Below, piece by piece: positions 1 to 8,075 of a stretch of 64,000 nucleotides of DNA. The position numbers were made by a program, and so were the translations under genes. The DNA is from Lacunisphaera limnophila (lineage in GTDB: Bacteria > Verrucomicrobiota > Verrucomicrobiia > Opitutales > Opitutaceae): the NCBI RefSeq assembly GCF_001746835.1, contig NZ_CP016094.1, positions 4,135,285-4,199,284 of the forward strand, read 5' to 3'. Within the stretch, counting starts at the first letter, position 1, and each line of letters opens with the position of its first letter. Below the pieces are notes generated by a model. That model was not told where the DNA came from. It ran no database searches and saw only the letters and a list, made by a program, of their open reading frames with translations.

Positions 1-33
1 CTCCTCCCAACCTTCAAAACACCCGGCGCCGCG

Positions 34-654
34 TCATCCGGCGCGCACGCTCATCGTCTGCCACATCACTCTGTCAAAGGTCCATCTGTTCAGGAGAAGC
101 AGATCGGCCGCAAACTCGAGAATCCGACGCGCTTCAAGATAGCCATGCGCGCCCACCCCGGCGAGTCGCAGTAGCTCCTGTGCATGCCGATCTACTGCAA
201 TCGCCGAGATACCCAGCAATCGGCAAAGGTAGTCGACCGTCTTGTAGCCAACACCGCGCACGGTGAGCAACGCCACCCGATTTCTGGAGGCAGACACCCA
301 GCCACGCAATTCACTCAGAGTATCGACGCCCTGCAGCCGCAGGAAGCCGACAAGTTGCCGCAAGCGCTTGGGCTTCTCCGGATGTGACCAGGCCAACGCA
401 GCTGCGAATTTTGGAGTGCGCATAGCCTGCTTAAACTCGACGAGTGAGGCAACCTCAGGGAAGGCGTTGGTCACTGCAATTACCCGTGGTAAGACGACCG
501 TGCGGTAGTTGAGCCCCGCCTGGAAGATAGTATCGACCAAGATCGCGGCAATGTTCCACGAGGCCGGGGTGGGCTGGATTCTCGCTACCGCGCCTATAGT
601 CCAATTGGCAGCGACGTAGTCCGCAACAAGCCGGGCTTTGACCAGGGTTTCCAT
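34..654 (-). CDS. HhH-GPD / OGG-fold DNA glycosylase-like protein of the QueC cassette
   Basis: About 206 residues. A helix-hairpin-helix with the pattern V-R-G-V-G-Y-K-T-V-D-Y-L lies near residues 132-143. A-V-D-R-H follows at about 153-157. This is the Lys plus Asp arrangement of endonuclease III and OGG-type bifunctional glycosylases (Lys about 138, Asp about 155). There is no C-terminal Fe-S cysteine cluster, so it is closer to OGG-like than to Nth-like proteins. The start at 654 leaves one base after the stop of the upstream QueC gene; an earlier start at 696 would overlap that gene by 41 bases. It is the last gene of the cassette inside the window. OGG-like proteins accompany QueC in type IV CBASS, so a role in immunity is inferred. 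The substrate is unknown. Confidence 0.75.
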   Translation of the reverse strand: METLVKARLVADYVAANWTIGAVARIQPTPASWNIAAILVDTIFQAGLNYRTVVLPRVIAVTNAFPEVASLVEFKQAMRTPKFAAALAWSHPEKPKRLRQLVGFLRLQGVDTLSELRGWVSASRNRVALLTVRGVGYKTVDYLCRLLGISAIAVDRHAQELLRLAGVGAHGYLEARRILEFAADLLLLNRWTFDRVMWQTMSVRAG

Positions 655-655
655 A

Positions 656-1279
656 TCAGCCGCCCAGCGCAGCGAGTCCTTGCAGTCGGTCAACACAATT
701 GGGGCAGGCCCCGCATGGCACCCTGCTATTCACTTGGCACGAAAACGTTTCGCCAATCGGCGCGCCCAAACGGATGCCGATACGGGCAACCTGTGCCTTC
801 GACTTGTAGCGGAAGGGCATCTTCACCCGAACTCCGCCGAAACTCTTCAGCAGCTCTGATAGTCTTCCGAAAAATCGGGCTGAGCAGTCGATTTCTTCCG
901 CATGGTTGGAGTTAATGAAAGCAGTATAGACCGTGCCTCCCCCCGCCGACTGGACGCGGGCTGCTGCGATACTCAGAAGCAAGATGTTCCGGTAAGGAAG
1001 ATAGAGATCCTCCTTCGTGATACTCTCTTCCCAGAGATTGGTTTCCCGGATCAGGCGCGACTGGGAGCCGGCGTAGATCGCGGCCACGTCCACGATTTCA
1101 AGTTTCCTCAGGATGCGTTTGGGTAGAACCTGACGGAGCGTGTTCAGCTCCGTCGTCGCGCAATGCTGCCCATAGTTGACGAACAATGGGTAGAATTGGA
1201 CGCGCTTGGCCATCATCCAATAGGCCAAGGTGGTCGAATCGAGGCCTCCTGAAGCGAGGAGAACGGATACTTTTCTCAT
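656..1279 (-). CDS. QueC-like 7-cyano-7-deazaguanine synthase homologue (defence-associated)
   Basis: 207 residues. The PP-loop ATP-binding motif SGGLDS is at residues 10-15. A P-Y-R-N-I-L segment matches the QueC substrate region, and the zinc site is complete at the C-terminus (Cys181, 189, 192 and 195, in the form CGACPNCVDR). Housekeeping QueC makes preQ0 with ATP and ammonia for queuosine. Here no queD, queE or queF is nearby, and the gene sits in a low-GC island between a kinase/transferase fusion (4-nt overlap, ATGA) and a glycosylase-like gene. QueC homologues of this kind occur in type IV CBASS and in Qat defence systems. I therefore infer a specialised conjugation or nucleobase-modifying role rather than tRNA queuosine synthesis. 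Catalytic residues look intact. Confidence 0.88.
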   Translation of the reverse strand: MRKVSVLLASGGLDSTTLAYWMMAKRVQFYPLFVNYGQHCATTELNTLRQVLPKRILRKLEIVDVAAIYAGSQSRLIRETNLWEESITKEDLYLPYRNILLLSIAAARVQSAGGGTVYTAFINSNHAEEIDCSARFFGRLSELLKSFGGVRVKMPFRYKSKAQVARIGIRLGAPIGETFSCQVNSRVPCGACPNCVDRLQGLAALGG

Positions 1280-2604
1280 GTGTGTGCCGTGAGACGGGCA
1301 ACCTCATCGAACGTGGCCGTGATTATGGCGTCCAGCGAGTCGGTCACCAGACTAACTCCCTGGGTGAGCATGATGTTTTTAGCCCGGCCGTCTGGGTCAT
1401 ACACGAACACCTTCATGCCGCGTTCGAGGGCAATGCCGATTTCGATTAGGGTGCCAGGGTCATCGAATATGAGGACTGCAATCATCATTTTGCACTTCCC
1501 GATAAGCGCCATGTCCGCTTCGTAGAGCTTCTGCCGCTCAGCCGGTGACATGTCGCCGTGCGCCTGGCCATGCTCCTTCACCGGCCGGCGCGGACGGAAG
1601 TTGTGATACTTGAGACATGACACCACCGCTTCGATATGCGTTGCATCCACGTAATCGAAATCCGGCGCTGCAATGTAGATGCTAGTCCCGCGCCGGCTCT
1701 CCCACGGCAGTCGAACGGACGGCAACCCGACGATCTCCTCGCTGGAAAGCGCGAGTGTTCGCGAGACCGCCCGCTTAAAGTCCCTCGGATATGTGGTGGC
1801 AGCATACTCGCTCGCAACCCACGACGCATAGCAGAGCGCGCCTTCTGCCCCTACCCTGGGTCGCAGCACGACAAACGCAGCATCGAAGGCATCACCAACG
1901 CCAACGGAATGGATGATCGCGCGACGCTGGGAGCCAGTCGTGAAGTCCTCCCCTGTTGCGAGATAGCATCGCGACCCACCTCGATTTTCCTTAAGCACGA
2001 CGCATTCAGCCCGTTGCCCAGCCAGCTTCGCTACGCTACCTGGCAGCCCGCGGCGAAACTTTGGAAACTCGGTGGCCGACGTGGAGAGAAACAGCGTCGA
2101 TAGTGGGCGACCCAACTTGCCCAGCGTGCCAAGCGTGGCTGGGCCGTTACCTAGGTCATAATGGACCTCTGCATCGGCGGCGCTCAGTATCCTGAGAATC
2201 TCTCCAAGATCAAAATCCCCACCAATGATCAGCACTGAGGTCTCTCCAACCAAGAGCCGCCGCAGAGAGCTCGAATCGAGGGCATGCTCCACTTCATCTC
2301 TGAGTAAGTGTTCATACCCTTGGGGACCGGCTTCTTTCGCCTCCCCAATCAGCATGACGTTGGGAGCACCAATCACGTTGCCGATTTTCACCACCCTTCG
2401 GGCGCCGTGCGCTCTCGTGTATTTGCTGACGGCTTTATCGAGATAGGTTGGGCAGAAATACGCTATATCGTAGCGCACCCCAATTGCCCACAACGCTCGA
2501 GCCGCGTGTATTACGCCGCCCATCCGGAGCTTTGCCTGTTCCGCTTTGGTCGGAAGCGTCACGTCCACGACCACTTCGCCGACTAGGACAATGCGCCGCG
2601 TCAT
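1276..2604 (-). CDS. PfkB-type nucleoside/sugar kinase fused to nucleoside 2-deoxyribosyltransferase-like domain
   Basis: 442 residues in two domains. Residues 1 to about 275 resemble PfkB/ribokinase-fold kinases. The start I-V-L-V-G-E-V-V-V-D-V is the usual first strand, and G-V-G-D at 235-238 holds the catalytic Asp and anion hole. Residues about 307-440 resemble nucleoside 2-deoxyribosyltransferase. I-Y-I-A-A-P-D-F-D begins the domain, and D-P-G-T-L-I-E-I-G at about 382-390 carries the expected catalytic Glu (about 388). Such a fusion could phosphorylate a nucleoside and exchange or remove its base, but the substrate is not deducible. The gene overlaps both neighbours by 4 nt (ATGA), so co-translation is likely. 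The fusion beside a QueC homologue is unusual. Confidence 0.8.
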   Translation of the reverse strand: MTRRIVLVGEVVVDVTLPTKAEQAKLRMGGVIHAARALWAIGVRYDIAYFCPTYLDKAVSKYTRAHGARRVVKIGNVIGAPNVMLIGEAKEAGPQGYEHLLRDEVEHALDSSSLRRLLVGETSVLIIGGDFDLGEILRILSAADAEVHYDLGNGPATLGTLGKLGRPLSTLFLSTSATEFPKFRRGLPGSVAKLAGQRAECVVLKENRGGSRCYLATGEDFTTGSQRRAIIHSVGVGDAFDAAFVVLRPRVGAEGALCYASWVASEYAATTYPRDFKRAVSRTLALSSEEIVGLPSVRLPWESRRGTSIYIAAPDFDYVDATHIEAVVSCLKYHNFRPRRPVKEHGQAHGDMSPAERQKLYEADMALIGKCKMMIAVLIFDDPGTLIEIGIALERGMKVFVYDPDGRAKNIMLTQGVSLVTDSLDAIITATFDEVARLTAHT

Positions 2605-2990
2605 ACTGGAGCGCCATCAATCGCAACCTTCGGAATCGGAGTCAGCGTGGACGCCCGAACCACGCCACGGTATTTCCATCCCGCTTTGATACATTGGGCC
2701 AATCCATTGTGCTTTGTCGGAAGGTTGCCGATGACTTCTCCCTTCGCACTCACGGCACACACTCGAGTGCGCAGTTCGATGAATACCGATACGCCTTTAG
2801 CAGGGACTCCGCCGTGGTTTTGGAAGTATGCAGATTGCCCGACATCTTCCAAGTCGGCTGAGAACGCTTGGTCGCAGGGGTCGCTACCACTTGATCCACC
2901 CGAGGCTCCCCCTCGGCCGCCACTTGACGGAAGCTGTTTCTTACGCGCGCGTGAATAGTCCGAGAACTTGGATGATCCTGCACTTCCCAT
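2601..2990 (-). CDS. Small Gly/Ser-rich N-terminus protein, first gene of the QueC cassette
   Basis: 129 residues if translation starts at ATG 2990; an upstream GTG at 3053 would add 21 residues of unconvincing sequence. The protein begins M-G-S-A-G-S-S-K, then has a Gly/Ser linker to about residue 35, then a compact domain. Landmarks of that domain are S-D-P-C, Y-F-Q-N-H-G-G-V-P, and I-G-N-L-P-T-K-H-N followed by C-I-K-A-G-W-K-Y-R-G-V-V. I do not recognise a named family. Its stop overlaps the next start by 4 nt. The exposed Gly after the initiator Met is notable because QueC homologues in defence systems have been reported to attach a deazaguanine to a partner's N-terminal Gly. This protein is a candidate substrate, by inference only. 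Confidence 0.65.
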   Translation of the reverse strand: MGSAGSSKFSDYSRARKKQLPSSGGRGGASGGSSGSDPCDQAFSADLEDVGQSAYFQNHGGVPAKGVSVFIELRTRVCAVSAKGEVIGNLPTKHNGLAQCIKAGWKYRGVVRASTLTPIPKVAIDGAPV

Positions 2991-3331
2991 GGGATAGATG
3001 GCGTTTGGGGTTACGTGATGGTCGGAACCAGGAGAACGCTCAACGCCCAGCACCTGTCGCGCACAGGGCGATTGGGGTAGGATGGCCAGGCGAAGACATA
3101 AACTGTGGGCAGGACGTTCTCATGGAGTGATGTGCCGCGTCCCAGTGGCCCCTGGGACGTAGCGAAGTTTGGCCCGTTGGGAAACATCAACATCCAACGT
3201 CCTTTCGGGCAAGGACTATCCGTTGAAAACACCTTGAGTGCGCGTGTGCCAGCTTGGGACCACGCCTGGTGATTTGATGCTGGCTGGATCCGCAGAAACC
3301 GACTGAATGGTGACATCTAGCTCTATTTTGC
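2991..3331. promoter_or_regulatory. Divergent intergenic region between two accessory gene sets
   Basis: About 340 bases separate the minus-strand QueC cassette from the plus-strand unknown gene at 3332. Both sets must be transcribed outward from here. I see no clear operator palindrome or terminator. A 101-codon reading frame on the minus strand (3011-3316) crosses it but has no convincing protein features. Promoter positions cannot be fixed by eye. Confidence 0.35.
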
Positions 3332-4291
3332 GTGAAACGCCACTTCAGCAGTCTTGATCGCTACACCATTGTCGAAGGCGACCTCGACGAGTCACAAGTC
3401 AATGGTATTGGCGGTGCCTTGTCGCCCGGCCTTTGGATCCCGTTGGCTCTAAATATCGCACACGGAGCCATGCAGGCCCAGGAAGGCATTCTATTCAAGA
3501 GACTGGTCGCCAAACTAGGCATGGCGCAGAGCCAGCCGTTTTCGTCAGCAAGGGCCGAACTAAATCGGCTGATCACGCCACAGTTTCACACGACGACTGA
3601 ACGGGTATATCTTGAATTTCCTCTCGACCATGCGCGCCTGACAGGGCTCGAGAAGGTCAGGTCTGGCAAGGACCTCAAATTCTTACTCGATGCAACGCTG
3701 GTTGCCGATCAGCTGCATCTGTTGAACAATCACCAGGGGCCGATGGACCCGCACATCTGGGGCTTTCGGCAGCGCCACGTGCTTTATCTGCAGCAGGAAA
3801 TCACGATTTCGAGAGACGCATGGATCACACGCGTGCTACCACAGACTGGTTACGGCTCGGTGCATGTGCTCGAATTTCCCGCTATCCCTATAGAGAATAC
3901 GGAAACCTTAAAACACAGCTACGACGCCCTTGTTCAAGCGCAGGAACGGCATCGGCTTGGCATGTATGACGATTCAGTCGGCAAATGCCGTGTCGCACTG
4001 GAACCGTTTGTTACTCTGATTGAAGAAGACGACGGCAAGGGCGGAAAGAAGAAGGTTCCGAAGCTGAAGCCGTCCTGGCAAACGAAGCTGGGGCAGGCCA
4101 CCTACCAGTGGCTCAATGATTCCTTCAATGCCGTGAGATACGCCGGCAACCCAAACCATCACTCGCCGAATGCTCACTACGATCAACTGGAATCACAAAT
4201 GATCTTGGCTGTCACCACGGCATTGGTGTCTTACGCGTTGCGGACCCTGGGCGCTGAGGACGGTGCTGTTGGTCGGGACGGCAAGAAGTAG
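3332..4291 (+). CDS. Unknown protein with HEPN-like helical C-terminal region
   Basis: 319 residues, GTG start, no obvious ribosome binding site. I do not recognise a named family. The first 190 residues look globular and mixed. Residues about 200-310 are helix-rich, with a pattern of Y-D-A-L-V-Q-A-Q, G-M-Y-D-D-S-V-G-K-C-R-V-A-L-E, W-L-N-D-S-F-N-A-V-R-Y-A-G-N and several His/Asn residues. This resembles the HEPN-like helical bundles found in many accessory bacterial proteins, but the catalytic Rx4-6H motif is not clear. The stop overlaps the next start by one base (TAGTG), so the two genes are probably coupled. Placement in the low-GC island suggests a defence or mobile-element role, as inference only. 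Confidence 0.6.
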   Translation: MKRHFSSLDRYTIVEGDLDESQVNGIGGALSPGLWIPLALNIAHGAMQAQEGILFKRLVAKLGMAQSQPFSSARAELNRLITPQFHTTTERVYLEFPLDHARLTGLEKVRSGKDLKFLLDATLVADQLHLLNNHQGPMDPHIWGFRQRHVLYLQQEITISRDAWITRVLPQTGYGSVHVLEFPAIPIENTETLKHSYDALVQAQERHRLGMYDDSVGKCRVALEPFVTLIEEDDGKGGKKKVPKLKPSWQTKLGQATYQWLNDSFNAVRYAGNPNHHSPNAHYDQLESQMILAVTTALVSYALRTLGAEDGAVGRDGKK

Positions 4292-4797
4292 TGAGGCGTC
4301 TGCCGATCGTGAAGACGCCTGACAGCACAGATCCACATGTAGTTGCCTTCTGTGCGAGTATCAGTCCTAGCGCGCCATTCTACATTCCAATTCATCCGGA
4401 CACGAATTGCGCGTGTGACGATTGCTTCAACAACATGGACCTCGTCAGCATGGTTCACGGGGGAGAAGTCGTTCCGGGTTGGAGCCTATTCGAGTGGCCC
4501 AGAGTATTTATCGAAGCAGAGCATCACCACACGTGGCGCAAAAAATCAGGCCAATATGAGGACCCGACACCACGCGAGGATCGGAAGCGCAGATTGCTCT
4601 TTCTACCCGATCTCGGCTTGAAGCCTGGCGAGTATCCTCCAAATAGGCGCCATTTTCTCACTGAGGATTCTACGGCCAAGGAATATGTCGCAGTTGTTGA
4701 TCAACTAAAGAAAGGCGGCTCCTCAACCACGCTCATCGAGTCAATGCGTCAGCTCAGGAAGGCCTTAGAATTGAAATACGGGAAGGAGCCGATGTAG
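4291..4797 (+). CDS. Unknown protein with Cys-rich motif, coupled to the preceding gene
   Basis: 168 residues, GTG start sharing one base with the previous stop codon. Recognisable points are P-F-Y-I-P-I-H-P, a C-A-C-D-D-C cluster at about residues 45-50 that could bind metal, W-S-L-F-E-W-P-R-V-F-I-E-A-E-H-H, and R-R-L-L-F-L-P-D. The pattern of an acidic/His stretch followed by D-P-T-P-R-E-D and R-R-L-L-F-L-P-D recurs in a widespread family of unnamed proteins, as far as I recall. No signal peptide or membrane segment is seen. The function is unknown; the one-base overlap suggests it works with the 319-residue upstream protein. Confidence 0.6.
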   Translation: MRRLPIVKTPDSTDPHVVAFCASISPSAPFYIPIHPDTNCACDDCFNNMDLVSMVHGGEVVPGWSLFEWPRVFIEAEHHHTWRKKSGQYEDPTPREDRKRRLLFLPDLGLKPGEYPPNRRHFLTEDSTAKEYVAVVDQLKKGGSSTTLIESMRQLRKALELKYGKEPM

Positions 4798-4808
4798 TCG
4801 CATATCAG

Positions 4809-5258
4809 ATGAACTAGTTCAAACGACTCTTCATACCTGCCAAGGAGCCACCTGTTCTTAATTCCGACATACTTGAGGTTACCGAAACCTCCGGTGGCGG
4901 CATTCTGATAACCACCACCAAGGAACTTGGCCTGCTCGGTGGCAGACACTACACGGATTGCGTGGGGGAGATCAATCGCCTAAAGCGAGAAGGCAAACAC
5001 GATGAGGCGATCGCGCTACTTCTCCGAACCATAGACGCAACCGAGCGAGAGTCATCCGTGGCAGGTCCTCGATGGGGCGTTGCGCCATGGTATTATGAGC
5101 AGTTGGCAATTGTATATCGGAAGGAAGGAAGAATCGAGGATGAGATCGCCATCCTTCAGAGGTATGCCCGCCAGCAGAAAGCTCCGGGAGCCAGCCCCGA
5201 CAAACTTCAAACACGACTTCGGAAAGCCATGGCGTTGTTGAGCGCCAAGAAATCCTGA
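4809..5258 (+). pseudogene. TPR-like gene interrupted by an amber codon at its third codon
   Basis: From ATG 4809 the frame reads M-N-stop (TAG at 4815-4817), then stays open to the stop at 5258. The reading after the stop begins F-K-R-L-F, typical of small-protein N-termini such as M-N-W-F-K-R-L-F, so a single TGG to TAG change would explain it. The intact part contains H-Y-T-D-C-V, L-K-R-E-G-K-H-D-E-A-I-A-L-L-L, W-G-V-A-P-W-Y-Y-E-Q-L-A-I-V-Y-R-K and E-I-A-I-L-Q-R-Y, a TPR-like helical repeat region. A GTG at 4962 could still initiate a 98-residue C-terminal product. It follows the two unknown genes on the same strand, only 11 bases after the previous stop. A sequencing error or stop suppression would make it a working gene. 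Confidence 0.6.
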
Positions 5259-5334
5259 TAATTCCAATCCATCCCGCATGCCTCAAATACGGGAGTTGTA
5301 TCATTGGACGTTCCCACTGCTTAGCACAAGTCCG

Positions 5335-7485
5335 CTAACTGGCGGCCAGCCTGAGGGGCACCGGGTCAGAAAGGATTTCCCGCGTATGCACTTCCGGGCC
5401 TTCGCGTTGCCAGCCCACCAGTTCAATCACGATGGTGCGGCCCGTCGTATCCGCAGGACGGAGTTTTCGGGCCAGCAGATTGGCGAAACGCTGGTCATGC
5501 GTGGAAACACATAGCTGCCGGCGGTCTTTCGTGCGTCGCAGCAAATCGACAAGGCCCAAGAGGTTGACATCGTCCAGACATTGAAGCGGGTCGTCCAACA
5601 GCAGGGACGCCAGCGGCGGTTGTGTGACCCCGAAGTTGAATGATAGAAAGATCGAAACAGCGAGCGCGTTCACTTGGGAACTCGACATGACCAGCGGCGG
5701 ATGCTGGCACGACAGGTCTTCTTGCGAGTCCTGCACCACAGTGGACAGCAGCCCGCGACCCTTTGTAACGCGCGATAGAAACTTCACCGTCTCGAATGCC
5801 GGATGCGGGTCGATCCGGGAGTAAATGTTCTGCAACAGGGGTTCTACCTGTTGCAGTCGCTGCTCGACCACCGCGGAAGCGGCTTCGCGCAATCCTTCGA
5901 TCACCCGCTGGGCCATTTCGCCGGAGGCGTTCCGACTGGCGATCGCCTGTTGCCTCTCTTGGATTAGCTTTTGCAGGCGCTCGCTTTCGACCTTGGTCTC
6001 GCTCAATGCGAGCTGAGCCACCGATTGCGAAACCGCGAGAGCCAGAGCTTCGCCTTGATGCTGCAGCTCCTTGAGCCTCGCGGCATGGCTGTCGTTCTTG
6101 GAAATGCCTTCCTCGAGCTGCCGCGCGCGAACAGATGACTCCTCGGCCGAGATCCCATGTTCGACGAATCGCGCCTGCACGAACTTCCGAAGCATGTCGG
6201 CTTCCATCTCCCGTTGCTGCTCGGTGCGAATGGAGAGTTCCAGACCACCGATCTCCTTTTCCTTAGCTGCCACCAGCGCCAGTAGTTCGTTCAGTTTAGT
6301 GGATGAGGAGTCGGGCAACGGCTCCCCACCTTTCTGGGTTATGGCCGTCAGTCTTTGGTGGGTCTTCGCTCGGTCGATACTCTGGGCGCACACCGGGCAG
6401 TGGTCGCCGAGGTGCTCAAGGGCAAGCAATGCCAAAACCCGCAACTGCTCGTCTTTTTGCTTCAGCTCAGCCTGCATCCGCCTCATTTCTGCCTGTCTGT
6501 CCTGTTCCTGCGTGACCGATTGGCGTAGCGTGCTTAGTTCGTTCGTGAGCGCGACTGACCTTGCCCGTAGTTCAGCAACGTCGCCCCGAGGCGGCAATGC
6601 CTCCAATTGGACAAGCTGCGGTTGCAGTAAGCGCAGAGACTGGCCGCTTCGTTCGGAAGCCACCCGTTTCATTTCGATTTCTTTAATCGCTGTGTCGATC
6701 GCGCGCCCGGCGTCCCGCGCCACCGGCTCGGGAGCCGTCCCGGTAATCCCCAGCGCGTTTAGTTCCGTCCACCATTTGCTCCATTCAGCCGGGTTGACCG
6801 GGGTAGCGACCGAGGGATAGCGAGCGGTGAGTTCCCGAGCCCGCGCCAGCACATTGGCCAAGACAAGCCGGGTTTCCTCCAAATCACTGACACGTTGATT
6901 GGTGACGGTTGACCACGCTTTTTTGGCCCGCTCCAACGCCCCTTGAAGTTCGGTAACACGACCGGCCCCAAACAATTCACTGACCGAGGTGAAGCGATCA
7001 TGATCGTCCGCCGGCTCGATGAAATGGCGCAGGACATCCTGCTGTAAGTAAACACTGCGGGTCAGGACAGAAGCGAGTGCCGCCAGCGGCTCGGTCCCCG
7101 TTTGGGCCTCAGGCCAAACCAATTGCAGCAGCCGACCTTCGGCCGAAGGTCCAGAAAGTAGTCCCTCCGGGGTTTCAAGGGCCACCCGCGCTTCCCCTGT
7201 TTCCCGGTCGCAGCTGCGCGTCACTTTGAAGAGCCGGCCGGCTGCGTCGCAGAGCGTAAGCAGAGCGCGAGCCTGGCCGGATTCAGCGTAAAGCGAAACG
7301 ACACTGGCGCCCTCGGCTGCCAGCCGAGGAATCCTCCCGCATAGCGCCCACAGAATACCGTCGAAGAGCGAAGTCTTACCATTCCCGTTCGCCCCCACCA
7401 CAATGATGGCGTCAGCATTCAGGTCGAAGGCCTGGGTTTTTGCAAACCCGCGGAAACCGGAAAGTTCTAGCCCGACGATCTTCAT
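5335..7485 (-). CDS. SbcC/Rad50-like ABC ATPase of a SIR2-containing defence operon
   Basis: 716 residues from ATG 7485, which overlaps the upstream stop by 4 nt (ATGA). Walker A is G-A-N-G-N-G-K-T-S at 31-39 and a Q-loop-like Y-L-Q-Q-D is at about 146-150. Long charged helices with coiled-coil character flank a C-P-V-C zinc-hook motif at 363-366. The C-terminal half has a variant ABC signature M-S-S-S-Q-V-N-A-L-A, Walker B L-L-L-D-D-P with D-loop L-D-D at about 628-639, and the switch His in S-T-H-D at about 663. The architecture is complete. It is the last gene of an operon with a 197-residue protein and a SIR2-like protein, an arrangement like ABC three-component (ABC-3C) conflict systems. 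DNA binding and sensing of phage DNA structures are inferred. Confidence 0.9.
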   Translation of the reverse strand: MKIVGLELSGFRGFAKTQAFDLNADAIIVVGANGNGKTSLFDGILWALCGRIPRLAAEGASVVSLYAESGQARALLTLCDAAGRLFKVTRSCDRETGEARVALETPEGLLSGPSAEGRLLQLVWPEAQTGTEPLAALASVLTRSVYLQQDVLRHFIEPADDHDRFTSVSELFGAGRVTELQGALERAKKAWSTVTNQRVSDLEETRLVLANVLARARELTARYPSVATPVNPAEWSKWWTELNALGITGTAPEPVARDAGRAIDTAIKEIEMKRVASERSGQSLRLLQPQLVQLEALPPRGDVAELRARSVALTNELSTLRQSVTQEQDRQAEMRRMQAELKQKDEQLRVLALLALEHLGDHCPVCAQSIDRAKTHQRLTAITQKGGEPLPDSSSTKLNELLALVAAKEKEIGGLELSIRTEQQREMEADMLRKFVQARFVEHGISAEESSVRARQLEEGISKNDSHAARLKELQHQGEALALAVSQSVAQLALSETKVESERLQKLIQERQQAIASRNASGEMAQRVIEGLREAASAVVEQRLQQVEPLLQNIYSRIDPHPAFETVKFLSRVTKGRGLLSTVVQDSQEDLSCQHPPLVMSSSQVNALAVSIFLSFNFGVTQPPLASLLLDDPLQCLDDVNLLGLVDLLRRTKDRRQLCVSTHDQRFANLLARKLRPADTTGRTIVIELVGWQREGPEVHTREILSDPVPLRLAAS

Positions 7486-8075
7486 TTCTTGGTCAAGGTT
7501 TCGTGCAGCTGATCCATGATTGGAGCCTGCGTCTTGAAGGCTTTCAGGACGGCCTCGGTCGCGTTGCGGGGAACTTCTGAGCGAGCCAACAAGTCCGGTA
7601 GCAGATCGAGCACGGATGCCGGCGCCGGCACCGAGACTCCCTCGTTTAGCGGCAATAGCGGTCGCAATACGCGCGCTGCCGCGCCCGGCAGCTTCAATTC
7701 CACGCCTGATGCCACCAGTTTCCGAATTCGGTTGGTGTCGTATCGGATATGTTCCAGTTGCGCAGACTCGGAAGGCGCGACGGCCGGGGTGAGTAAAACC
7801 AAATAGCCATCCCATGATTTCGATTCAGTCTGTGCAACGTTCTGCGAGATGATTTCCACCAATGACCCTTGCAGGTCGGGCCAAGACTGCAGCAACTCAG
7901 TGCAGCTGTCGAAAATGGCGACGCCAACTACGTTATATTTGTCCTCAAAGAGCCGCGCGTGCGACGTATCCCAGTCCGTGAAACGCCCTTCAATCCGTCG
8001 GTAGCCTCCAGCCATCAAGGTTTCAGAGGCCACCGCCATTAGTTCAGCGCTCGTGTTGTCGGGGGTATCGCTCAT
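7482..8075 (-). CDS. Middle component of SIR2/ABC-ATPase operon, unknown fold
   Basis: 197 residues. No family recognised. The N-terminal half is alpha/beta in character (Y-N-V-V-G-V-A-I-F-D-S-C-T-E-L-L, W-D-G-Y-L-V-L-L-T-P) and the C-terminal third is helical. It overlaps both neighbours by 4 nt, placing it firmly in one operon between the SIR2-like gene and the SbcC-like ATPase. In ABC-3C type systems a short middle protein commonly links the ATPase to the effector; I infer the same adaptor role here from position and size only. Y-D-T-N-R-I-R-K and a Pro-rich linker near residues 140-155 are further landmarks for homology searches. Confidence 0.7.
   Translation of the reverse strand: MSDTPDNTSAELMAVASETLMAGGYRRIEGRFTDWDTSHARLFEDKYNVVGVAIFDSCTELLQSWPDLQGSLVEIISQNVAQTESKSWDGYLVLLTPAVAPSESAQLEHIRYDTNRIRKLVASGVELKLPGAAARVLRPLLPLNEGVSVPAPASVLDLLPDLLARSEVPRNATEAVLKAFKTQAPIMDQLHETLTKK

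Noticed and set aside
656..1279. QueC as ordinary queuosine biosynthesis
   Set aside because: Location in a low-GC island, coupling to an OGG-like and kinase/transferase gene, and absence of queD/E/F favour a defence role, though genome-wide absence is not shown.
3011..3316. 101-codon minus-strand reading frame in the divergent region
   Set aside because: It overlaps the likely start of the cassette's first gene, and its composition shows no domain or start signal.
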